Shown one piece after another: positions 1-5,588 of a DNA stretch of 5,588 nt. The translations under genes were made by a program, and so were the position numbers. The stretch's first letter is position 1; the number at the start of each line of letters is the position of its first letter. The notes under the pieces are model-generated. The model was not told the origin of the DNA. It saw only the letters and a list, made by a program, of their open reading frames with translations, and ran no database searches. Source of the stretch: Lachnospiraceae bacterium (lineage in GTDB: Bacteria; Bacillota_A; Clostridia; Lachnospirales; Lachnospiraceae); the NCBI GenBank assembly GCA_003446335.1, contig DMAZ01000058.1, positions 1-5,588 on the forward strand, given 5' to 3'.

Positions 1-891
1 CCGCTGATGCTGCATAAGCATGGACTGGATACGGTGGTGTGCAGGGAGCTCGGACTGGATGCGCCGGATCACCGGGGTGACGGACCGTCCGCTCTTGCAG
101 AGTGGGAAGAGATGGTCAGCCGGATCCACCATCCGAAGGTCCATACGAGGATCGCGATCGTCGGCAAGTATGTCGGACTCCATGACTCATATCTCTCCGT
201 CCGCGAGGCTCTCTATCACGGAGGGTATGAAAACGCTGCCGAAGTTGAAGTACTCTGGGTCGATTCGGAGCGTCTGACAGAGGATACGATCGAAAAGGAA
301 CTCGCGGGTGCGGACGGGATCCTGGTGCCGGGAGGATTCGGGGACCGCGGGATCGAAGGAATGATCCTCGCCTGCAGGTATGCGAGAGAGAGGAACATCC
401 CGTATTTCGGCATTTGTCTCGGAATGCAGATCTCTGTTATCGAATATGCAAGAAATGTGCTGGGGATCGCGGATGCGAACAGCCGGGAATTTGCAGAAAA
501 CGGAGAGCACTGTGTCATTGACCTCATGGAGGAGCAGCTGAAGGTTCTCTGGAAGGGCGGGACGATGCGGCTCGGAGCCTACCCGTGCAAGGTCCTTCCG
601 GGCACGCTTCTCGAGAGGACATACGGATCTTCGGAGATTTCGGAGCGCCACAGACATCGTTTCGAGTACAACAACGAGTACCGGGAGCGGCTGATCAGGG
701 CCGGCCTTGCCGTGTGCGGGACGTCGCCGGACGGGCTGCTCGTCGAGGCGGTCGAGGCTTCGGCCAATCGCTTCCATGTCGGCGTGCAGTTCCACCCGGA
801 GTTCAAATCGAGGCCCGACAGGGCACACCCGCTGTTCGCGGAGTTCGTCAGAGCGGCCGTCGGGGACCGGACATCGGGGACGGTTCTATAG
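1..891 (+). CDS. pyrG: CTP synthase (glutamine-hydrolysing), C-terminal part; 5' end outside window
   Basis: CTP synthase makes CTP from UTP, ATP and glutamine-derived ammonia in the cytoplasm. The frame is open from base 1, and the first residues (PLMLHKHGLD) match the interior of the synthetase domain, so about 250 N-terminal residues lie upstream. The 296 visible residues hold the end of that domain, a linker, then the class I glutamine amidotransferase domain from about codon 47 (IAIVGKYVGLHDSY). The oxyanion-strand segment LVPGGFGDRGIEGM is present. The nucleophile lies in FGICLGMQ (Cys, codon 139, bases 415-417), and the His and Glu of the triad lie in QFHPEF (codons 265 and 267). GGTMRLGAYPC and ERHRHRFEYNN are further CTP-synthase signatures. 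Family knowledge: the full protein is about 535-545 aa. The oddity is the C-terminus: the last dozen residues after FAEFVRA and the TAG stop are encoded by a short repeat that continues into the intergenic gap. The domain appears intact and active. Confidence 0.97.
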   Translation, partial: PLMLHKHGLDTVVCRELGLDAPDHRGDGPSALAEWEEMVSRIHHPKVHTRIAIVGKYVGLHDSYLSVREALYHGGYENAAEVEVLWVDSERLTEDTIEKELAGADGILVPGGFGDRGIEGMILACRYARERNIPYFGICLGMQISVIEYARNVLGIADANSREFAENGEHCVIDLMEEQLKVLWKGGTMRLGAYPCKVLPGTLLERTYGSSEISERHRHRFEYNNEYRERLIRAGLAVCGTSPDGLLVEAVEASANRFHVGVQFHPEFKSRPDRAHPLFAEFVRAAVGDRTSGTVL

Positions 892-969
892 GCCGGTGAT
901 TCAGTGGACGTCGGGGACGTATCTATAGGCCGGTGATTCAGCGGCAGTTGGGGACATATCTTCCGGTGG
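851..969 (+). repeat. Tandem short-repeat array, 37-bp period, spanning the pyrG 3' end and the pyrG-carA gap
   Basis: Three head-to-tail units start at 869, 906 and 943, exactly 37 bp apart. Units 1 (869-904) and 2 (906-941) agree at 33 of 36 positions; both contain TCGGGGACG and end in CTATAGGCCGGTGATTCAG. Unit 3 (943-969) shares the head (15 of 19 bases with unit 2) but has a shortened tail, TATCTTCCGGTGG. A partial unit with GGCCGTCGGGGAC (855-867) precedes them, beginning with GAGCGGCCGTCGGG at 851, a 14-base string that recurs exactly at 5551. Unit 2 contains a small inverted repeat, ACGTC-GGG-GACGT (908-920). The array encodes the end of PyrG including its stop, and contains no gene of its own. 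The GGGGAC(G/A)TATCT core recalls REP-like repeats found near IS200-type Y1 transposases in Clostridia; that link is inference, as no transposase is in the window. Confidence 0.85.
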
Positions 970-977
970 TTGAAACA

Positions 978-994
978 GCAGGAATCGTTCCTGC
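978..994 (+). other. Perfect hairpin upstream of carA
   Basis: GCAGGAA (978-984), loop TCG, TTCCTGC (988-994) form a perfect 7-bp stem. It lies between the last repeat unit and the carA ribosome-binding site, 9 bases before GGAG. It is followed by CCGCTTATTGG, not a run of T, so it is not a good intrinsic terminator. It could be a 3'-end stabilising structure for pyrG RNA, a weak attenuator for carAB, or part of the neighbouring repeat element. The structure is seen directly; its role is unknown. Confidence 0.55.
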
Positions 995-1003
995 CCGCTT
1001 ATT

Positions 1004-1007
1004 GGAG
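1004..1007 (+). promoter_or_regulatory. carA ribosome-binding site (fixes the ATG at 1014)
   Basis: GGAG lies six bases before ATG 1014. This favours 1014 over the in-frame GTG at 933, which sits inside the repeat array and has only a weak AGG ahead of it. It also favours 1014 over the later ATG at 1047, which would cut into the start of the conserved N-terminal strand. Confidence 0.7.
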
Positions 1008-1013
1008 AAATCT

Positions 1014-2102
1014 ATGATTTACAGAGGTAAAGAGAGAAAACTGATCATGTCCGACGGCAGCGTATATCGCGGTCTCGGGTTCGGAGCCGACAACGGCTGC
1101 AGAGTCTGCGAGCTGGTGTTCAATACATCGCCTGTAGGTTATCAGGAAATCCTGTCTGACCCGTCCTACACGGATCAGTTCGTCGTGATGGCCTCTCCGC
1201 TGATCGGAAATTACGGGATGAATGAAGATGATTATGAGACGAGGTATCCGACGATCGGCGGCTTCATCGTCCGGGATTATAATGACAGCCCGTCCAATTT
1301 CAGAAGCAAAGCTTCCCTATCCGAGGTCATGAAGGAATTCGGGATCCCCGGCATTACAGGGCTCGATACAAGAGAAATCGTGCGCAGGATCCGGAATCAG
1401 GGGACGCAGAAAGCACTGATCACGGATGCGGAAATGTCTCTTGAGGAAGGATTGGATCTTCTGCGGAAATCGGATCTGCCGACCGATGCGGTATCGAGAG
1501 TCAGCAGAGATTATCGGGAAAACTACATCGCCATGGATGCGAAATATCACATTGCGGCGATTGACTTCGGTATGAAGGAAAACATCATCCGATCCTTTTT
1601 AAAGAGGGGCTGCAGCGTGACAGTGTACCCCTGGAACGTCACTGCCGGTGAGGTTATGCGGGACCGGCCCGATGGCATCTTTCTTTCAAACGGACCCGGC
1701 GACCCGGTCGACGTCCCCGAGGCGATTGATCTTGTGAGGGAGATGCGGGGCAAATATCCGATTTTCGGGATATGCCTGGGGCACCAGATCATTTCGCTGG
1801 CCTGCGGGGCAAAAACTTACAAATTGAAATTCGGTCACCGCGGCGGCAACCATCCCGTCAAAGACCTTATCACCGGTAAAATTTATATCACCTCTCAGAA
1901 TCACTCTTATGCGGTGGATGAAAATTCATTGGCAGGCACCGGTCTGACGGTGACACACAGAAATATTCTCGATGGGACAGTGGAGGGAGTGAGGAGTGAA
2001 CGAGACCGGATTTTCAGCGTGCAGTACCATCCGGAGAGTGCGCCGGGACCCCATGACAGTATGGAGCTGTTCGAGGAGTTTTTGAAGTTGATGGAGAAAT
2101 GA
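1014..2102 (+). CDS. carA: Carbamoyl-phosphate synthase small subunit (glutamine amidotransferase)
   Basis: CarA hydrolyses glutamine and delivers ammonia to CarB for carbamoyl phosphate synthesis, the first step of pyrimidine synthesis and a source for arginine. From ATG 1014 it is 362 aa, typical of the family (about 355-385). The N-terminal small-chain domain covers residues 1 to about 150, with LIMSDGSVYRGLGFG, VFNTSPVGYQEILSDPSY and GLDTREIVRRIRNQG. The class I amidotransferase domain follows from about residue 180 (YHIAAIDFGMKENI). It has SNGPGDP (225-231), the nucleophile in FGICLGHQ (Cys254), a QNH motif ending at residue 297, and the triad completed in QYHPES (His339, Glu341). These fit E. 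coli Cys269, His353 and Glu355 with an offset of about 15. The open frame extends upstream to a GTG at 933, but those 27 codons lie in repeat DNA and the hairpin and resemble no CarA. It is followed by carB after 51 bp, implying one transcript. No clear promoter or PyrR-type binding loop is visible upstream, so transcription may start before or inside pyrG. Confidence 0.97.
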   Translation: MIYRGKERKLIMSDGSVYRGLGFGADNGCRVCELVFNTSPVGYQEILSDPSYTDQFVVMASPLIGNYGMNEDDYETRYPTIGGFIVRDYNDSPSNFRSKASLSEVMKEFGIPGITGLDTREIVRRIRNQGTQKALITDAEMSLEEGLDLLRKSDLPTDAVSRVSRDYRENYIAMDAKYHIAAIDFGMKENIIRSFLKRGCSVTVYPWNVTAGEVMRDRPDGIFLSNGPGDPVDVPEAIDLVREMRGKYPIFGICLGHQIISLACGAKTYKLKFGHRGGNHPVKDLITGKIYITSQNHSYAVDENSLAGTGLTVTHRNILDGTVEGVRSERDRIFSVQYHPESAPGPHDSMELFEEFLKLMEK

Positions 2103-2122
2103 CGGACCGGGGGAGCGGTCTG
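2103..2122 (+). other. Small hairpin in the carA-carB gap
   Basis: CGGACCG (2103-2109) can pair with CGGTCTG (2116-2122) around a GGGGAG loop, giving seven pairs including one G-T. It starts immediately after the carA TGA and is not followed by a T run, so it is unlikely to stop transcription into carB. It might influence relative translation of the two subunits. It may also be coincidental in GC-rich spacer. Confidence 0.3.
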
Positions 2123-2153
2123 CGGAAGTAACAGTAAACGAGGAAAGTACATT

Positions 2154-5100
2154 ATGCCGAAAAGAACAGACATACACAAAATTCTGGTCATAGGCTCCGG
2201 TCCGATCATCATCGGGCAGGCTGCTGAGTTCGATTACGCAGGCACACAGGCCTGTCTCGCGCTCAAAGAAGAGGGCTACGAAGTCATCCTGTGCAACTCC
2301 AACCCCGCCACCATCATGACAGATAAATCTGTTGCCGATCGGGTCTATATGGAACCTCTTAACCTCGAGTATGTCGCGAGGATCATCCGCCGCGAGAGAC
2401 CTGACGCGATTCTCCCCGGAATCGGAGGACAGACGGGGCTCAACCTGGCCATGCAGCTTGAGAAGAAAGGCATCCTCGCCGAATGCAGATGTGAGCTTCT
2501 CGGTACGGATTCAGCCAGTATCGAGATGGCTGAGGACCGTGAAGAATTTAAGGCTCTCTGCGAAAGACTCGGCGAGCCGGTACTCCCTTCCGTCGTAGTC
2601 AGAAGCATGGAAGAGGGCCTGGCCGCCGCGCGGGAAATCGGCTATCCGGTCGTCCTTCGCCCGGCTTTTACGCTCGGGGGGACAGGCGGAGGATTTGCCG
2701 ACAGTCAGACGGAGCTTTGGGATCTGCTGAAAGCCGGGCTTGACCTTTCTCCGGTCGGTGAGGTCCTCGTCGAAAAAAGCGTGAAGGGCTACAAGGAAAT
2801 CGAGTACGAGGTGATCCGCGACGCCAATGATACCGCGATCACTGTCTGCAACATGGAAAATCTGGACCCCGTCGGCATTCACACCGGAGACTCCATCGTC
2901 GTGTGTCCTTCACAGACGCTGACGGACAGGGAGTATCACATGCTGCGCGACAGCGCGCTGAAAATTATCCGGGCTCTCAGGGTGGAGGGCGGCTGCAATG
3001 TCCAGTTCGCGCTGGACCCGAAATCGTTCCGATATTACCTGATCGAGGTCAATCCCAGAGTTTCCCGGTCTTCGGCACTCGCATCCAAGGCTTCCGGCTA
3101 TCCGATCGCCCGCGTATCTGCCAAGATCAGCGTGGGGCTTACTTTGGATGAGATACCGCTTGCAAATACTCCCGCCTGCTTCGAACCTGCCCTCGACTAT
3201 ATTGTCACGAAGATGCCGAGATTTCCGTTTGACAAATTCACGGACGCCGACCAGAATCTCGGAACGCAGATGAAAGCCACCGGCGAGACCATGAGCGTCG
3301 GCAGGTGTTTTGAGGAGAGCCTTCTCAAAGCGGTGAGGTCGCTGGAGATCGGGGCGGTGCATCTGCATCTTGAAAAATACGGCGGGGCACCGGAAGAAAC
3401 ACTGTGGGAATATATCCTGAACGGCTCCGGCGACCGGATTTATGCAGTCGCTGAGCTTATGAGAAGAAACTTCTGCCATGAGACGGCTGCTTCCCGCATA
3501 GAAGAAATCACCCTTCAGACCGGCATTGACCGTTTTTTCCTCGACAAAATCGCAAATATCATCGAGGAAGAAAGTGTCTTGAAATCACACAAATATGATT
3601 GCAATATCCTTCGGGAAGCAAAACGAATGGGCTTCTCCGATGCCGCAATTGCCGGATTTTGGGGTGTCCCGGAGGAGGAGATCTTTGAAATTCGCAGGAA
3701 TAAGGGCATTTTCCCCGTCTATAAAATGATTGACACCTGCGCCTCCGAATTTGAAAGTTATGTCCCGTATTTTTATTCGACGTACGAGGGAGGCAGCTGT
3801 GATCTGTATGTGGGAGCGGAACGGGAAGACTGCTTACGTAAAGGAGCATACCCGGGGGGAGAGAACGAGTCCGTTATCTCTGACAGGCCCAAAATAATTG
3901 TGCTCGGTGCCGGTCCGATCCGGATCGGACAGGGGGTGGAGTTCGATTATTCTACGGTGCATGCGGTCCAGACCATCCGGAATGCCGGTTATGAAGCTAT
4001 CGTGATCAATAACAATCCGGAGACTGTTTCGACCGACTACACGACTTCCGACAAACTTTACTTTGAACCGCTCTGCGTCGAAGATGTGATGAACATTATC
4101 GAACTCGAAAAGCCCGATGGAGTGATTGCCACACTTGGAGGTCAGACTGCGGTCAATCTCGCGGAGCCTCTCGCAAGGCGGGGCGTGAAGCTGATCGGCA
4201 CGGATTGCGAGGCAATCAGACGTGCCGAGGACAGAGACTGTTTTGAGAAGCTGCTTAAAGATCTTGATATTCCGGAGCCGAAGGGATGTGCCGTTACCGA
4301 TATTGAGGAGGGCGTTCTGGCGGCTGCTTCAATCGGGTACCCTGTCCTTGTGAGGCCGAGCTTTGTCCTTGGCGGCAGGGCGATGCAGATTGTTTCCAAA
4401 GAGAAGGATCTGAGGCATTATCTGCGGACGGCTGTCGAAATCGATGAGGATAAGCCGGTCCTCGTTGACCGCTATATAAGCGGAAAGGAACTCGAAGTCG
4501 ATGCGATCTGCGACGGGACGGATGTATTTATTCCGGGTATTATGGAGCTGGTCGAGAGGACGGGAATTCATTCGGGAGATTCCATCAGCGTGTATCCGAC
4601 ATTCAGCGTCTCCCGGAAGGTGCAGGATACGATCAGGGATTATACGAGAAGACTGGGCCTGGGAATCGGGATCAAAGGACTTTTTAATATCCAGTTCATT
4701 GTGAATCAGAATGAGGAGGTCTATATCATCGAGGTCAATCCGAGATCTTCGAGAACGGTTCCTTTCCTTTCAAAGGCGACCGGGTACCCGCTTCCGGATA
4801 TAGCGACCAGAGTCAGTCTGGGAATATCTTTGAGGGAGCAGGGGATAGTGAGTCCGGGATACGGTCCTGTGCAGGCCGGAATGGCTCCCTCTCAGAGTGC
4901 GGAAATCGGGAAAGATCCATTTGAGAAAGCAGAATGCATTCCCGGATACGATACAACAGGCAGGAGCTTTGAACCGGATATCACAGGGGTGCGCTCCGAA
5001 ACAAATGAGAAATGGTTCGTGAAGGTGCCGGTATTTTCATTTTCAAAATTGTCCGGAATGGACGCCTGTCTCTCGCCGGAGATGAAGTCCACGGGTGAAG

Positions 5101-5552
5101 CGATCGGCTATGATAAGAGGCTTCATCGAGCTATGTATAAGGCGCTCGTGGCAGCGGGAATAAATATTCAGAATTACGGGACCGTCATATTCACACTCGC
5201 GGATGAGGACAAGGAGGAGGCCCTTCCGCTCGCTAAACGGTTTTATGACCTCGGCTTTAACCTCGAGGCGACGACCATGACCGCAGAGCATATGAGAGAG
5301 CACGGCGTCAGGGTCAGGCTTCGCAGGAAGCTGAGCGAGGGCAGTACGGAGATCCTGGATTCCATCCGGGCGGGCTATGTGAGTTATGTGGTCAATACCC
5401 GTGCTATCCTTTCCGGGGTACACTACGAGGATGGGGTGGCGATCCGGAAGTGCGCGAGCGAGTACAGGGTCACGATGTTCACATCGCTCGATACGGTGCG
5501 CGTGCTGCTTGACGTGCTGGAGGAGATGACGATAGGGGTGAGCCCGCTTTGA
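2154..5552 (+). CDS. carB: Carbamoyl-phosphate synthase large subunit, with two extra segments
   Basis: CarB makes carbamoyl phosphate from bicarbonate, ammonia from CarA and two ATP, using two homologous ATP-grasp halves. ATG 2154 is preceded by AGGAAAG (2141-2147), and the protein starts in the family way ([24 protein letters not shown]). First half, residues 1 to about 400: Arg129, Arg169 in [13 protein letters not shown], Gln284, and Glu298/Asn300 in IEVNPR. An oligomerisation region follows, about 400-545. Second half, from 580: [15 protein letters not shown], Arg734 in [12 protein letters not shown], Glu860/Asn862 in [10 protein letters not shown]. The C-terminal MGS-type allosteric domain is about 1004-1125, with Lys1020, Thr1040, Thr1043, Lys1059 and Asn1081 at the places of E. 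coli Lys954, Thr974, Thr977, Lys993 and Asn1015. At 1132 aa it is about 60 longer than E. coli CarB (1073). The numbering offset against E. coli jumps by about 20 between the halves (residues 546-579) and about 47 at residues 898-957. All catalytic residues seen are intact. The stop TGA overlaps the first bases of a repeat copy. Confidence 0.97.
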   Translation: MPKRTDIHKILVIGSGPIIIGQAAEFDYAGTQACLALKEEGYEVILCNSNPATIMTDKSVADRVYMEPLNLEYVARIIRRERPDAILPGIGGQTGLNLAMQLEKKGILAECRCELLGTDSASIEMAEDREEFKALCERLGEPVLPSVVVRSMEEGLAAAREIGYPVVLRPAFTLGGTGGGFADSQTELWDLLKAGLDLSPVGEVLVEKSVKGYKEIEYEVIRDANDTAITVCNMENLDPVGIHTGDSIVVCPSQTLTDREYHMLRDSALKIIRALRVEGGCNVQFALDPKSFRYYLIEVNPRVSRSSALASKASGYPIARVSAKISVGLTLDEIPLANTPACFEPALDYIVTKMPRFPFDKFTDADQNLGTQMKATGETMSVGRCFEESLLKAVRSLEIGAVHLHLEKYGGAPEETLWEYILNGSGDRIYAVAELMRRNFCHETAASRIEEITLQTGIDRFFLDKIANIIEEESVLKSHKYDCNILREAKRMGFSDAAIAGFWGVPEEEIFEIRRNKGIFPVYKMIDTCASEFESYVPYFYSTYEGGSCDLYVGAEREDCLRKGAYPGGENESVISDRPKIIVLGAGPIRIGQGVEFDYSTVHAVQTIRNAGYEAIVINNNPETVSTDYTTSDKLYFEPLCVEDVMNIIELEKPDGVIATLGGQTAVNLAEPLARRGVKLIGTDCEAIRRAEDRDCFEKLLKDLDIPEPKGCAVTDIEEGVLAAASIGYPVLVRPSFVLGGRAMQIVSKEKDLRHYLRTAVEIDEDKPVLVDRYISGKELEVDAICDGTDVFIPGIMELVERTGIHSGDSISVYPTFSVSRKVQDTIRDYTRRLGLGIGIKGLFNIQFIVNQNEEVYIIEVNPRSSRTVPFLSKATGYPLPDIATRVSLGISLREQGIVSPGYGPVQAGMAPSQSAEIGKDPFEKAECIPGYDTTGRSFEPDITGVRSETNEKWFVKVPVFSFSKLSGMDACLSPEMKSTGEAIGYDKRLHRAMYKALVAAGINIQNYGTVIFTLADEDKEEALPLAKRFYDLGFNLEATTMTAEHMREHGVRVRLRRKLSEGSTEILDSIRAGYVSYVVNTRAILSGVHYEDGVAIRKCASEYRVTMFTSLDTVRVLLDVLEEMTIGVSPL
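3789..3890 (+). other. Extended linker between the two CarB halves (CarB residues 546-579)
   Basis: Between the conserved YSTYE (ending at residue 545) and KIIVLGAGP (from 580) there are 34 residues where E. coli CarB has about 12. The segment contains [14 protein letters not shown], then a basic stretch, then a Gly/Glu-rich GGENES. It includes two cysteines. It is in frame, has no stop, and its codon use resembles its surroundings. Its position is at the junction of the oligomerisation region and the second synthetase half, so it is probably a surface loop. Confidence 0.6.
4845..5024 (+). other. Insertion in the second synthetase half of CarB (CarB residues 898-957)
   Basis: Between SLREQG (ending at residue 897) and [13 protein letters not shown] (from 958) there are 60 residues where E. 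coli CarB has about 14. The excess of about 47 is confirmed by the offset of downstream conserved residues against E. coli, which rises from +19 at Glu860 to +66 at Lys1020. The insert is rich in Gly, Pro, Ser and charged residues ([33 protein letters not shown]), suggesting a surface loop. It is not a copy of the nearby DNA repeat. Confidence 0.65.
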
Positions 5553-5588
5553 GCGGCCGTCGGGCGGACGTCGGGGACGTATCTTCCG
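5551..5588 (+). repeat. Second locus of the same short repeat, at the carB stop codon; cut by the window end
   Basis: GAGCGGCCGTCGGG (5551-5564) is identical to bases 851-864 at the pyrG end, and its first two bases complete the carB TGA. It is followed by CGGACGTCGGGGACGTATCT (5565-5584), which matches unit 2 of the pyrG-carA array without mismatch over the shared 19 bases from 5566. It then ends ATCTTCCG, the short-tail form seen in unit 3. It contains the same ACGTC-GGG-GACGT inverted repeat (5568-5580). Compared with the pyrG copy, three bases (GAC) are missing between the leading string and the core. The element continues beyond the window. Confidence 0.85.

Noticed and set aside
187..828. 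Long minus-strand open frame of 213 codons opposite pyrG
   Set aside because: It is antisense to a clearly conserved enzyme frame, its translation shows no recognisable domain, and it reads as a shadow of GC-rich codon use. The same applies to the 189-codon minus-strand frame at 2910-3479.
851..969. Possible CRISPR array because of regular 37-bp spacing
   Set aside because: The repeat units are directly contiguous with one-base gaps and contain no variable spacers; the units also diverge and part of the array is coding.
978..1003. Intrinsic terminator for pyrG at the hairpin
   Set aside because: The stem is followed by CCGCTTATT, without a T run.
892..1013. Promoter or PyrR-type attenuator for carAB
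   Set aside because: TTGAAA at 970-975 could serve as a -35 box but no -10 box lies at proper spacing, and no PyrR-binding loop consensus or antiterminator/terminator pair is visible in the short leader.
1047..1049. Alternative carA start at the in-frame ATG in LIMSDG
   Set aside because: It would remove part of the first conserved strand, and it lacks a clear ribosome-binding site, while ATG 1014 has GGAG at good spacing.
4845..5024. CarB insertion as an intein or a translated copy of the DNA repeat
   Set aside because: It is far too short for an intein and lacks splicing motifs, and it has no GGGGACGTATCT-like core at the nucleotide level.

Overview
The window is a compact, single-direction block of pyrimidine nucleotide genes on the + strand. 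It holds the 3' part of pyrG (CTP synthase), then carA and carB (small and large subunits of glutamine-dependent carbamoyl-phosphate synthetase). Nearly all of the sequence is coding, and no RNA gene, CRISPR array or transposase is visible. The proteins look like those of Bacillota, probably Clostridia: CarB has [13 protein letters not shown] at the start of its second half, and CarA has NYG(M)xxxDYETxxPTIGG. The DNA is moderately GC-rich by eye. This placement is an inference from remembered family resemblance, not from a search.

Layout. Positions 1-891 encode the last 296 residues of CTP synthase: the end of the synthetase domain and the whole class I glutamine amidotransferase domain. The gap to carA is 122 bp. 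It is largely filled by a short tandem repeat of 37-bp period that starts inside the end of pyrG, followed by a perfect 7-bp hairpin just before the carA ribosome-binding site. carA (1014-2102, 362 aa) and carB (2154-5552, 1132 aa) are 51 bp apart and almost certainly co-transcribed. Another copy of the same repeat begins exactly at the carB stop codon and runs off the window end.

Function. CarA hydrolyses glutamine and passes ammonia through a tunnel to CarB, which makes carbamoyl phosphate for pyrimidine and arginine synthesis. PyrG acts at the far end of the pyrimidine branch, turning UTP into CTP with a related amidotransferase domain. All visible catalytic residues are intact.

What stands out. 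(1) The dispersed and tandem repeat family abuts or overlaps the 3' ends of two genes; it supplies the pyrG stop codon and keeps the carA frame open upstream. (2) CarB is about 60 residues longer than the usual ~1070, with the excess in two places, between its two halves and in a loop of the second synthetase half. I found no convincing evidence of a wholly new system. The repeat family and the CarB insertions are the parts worth following.
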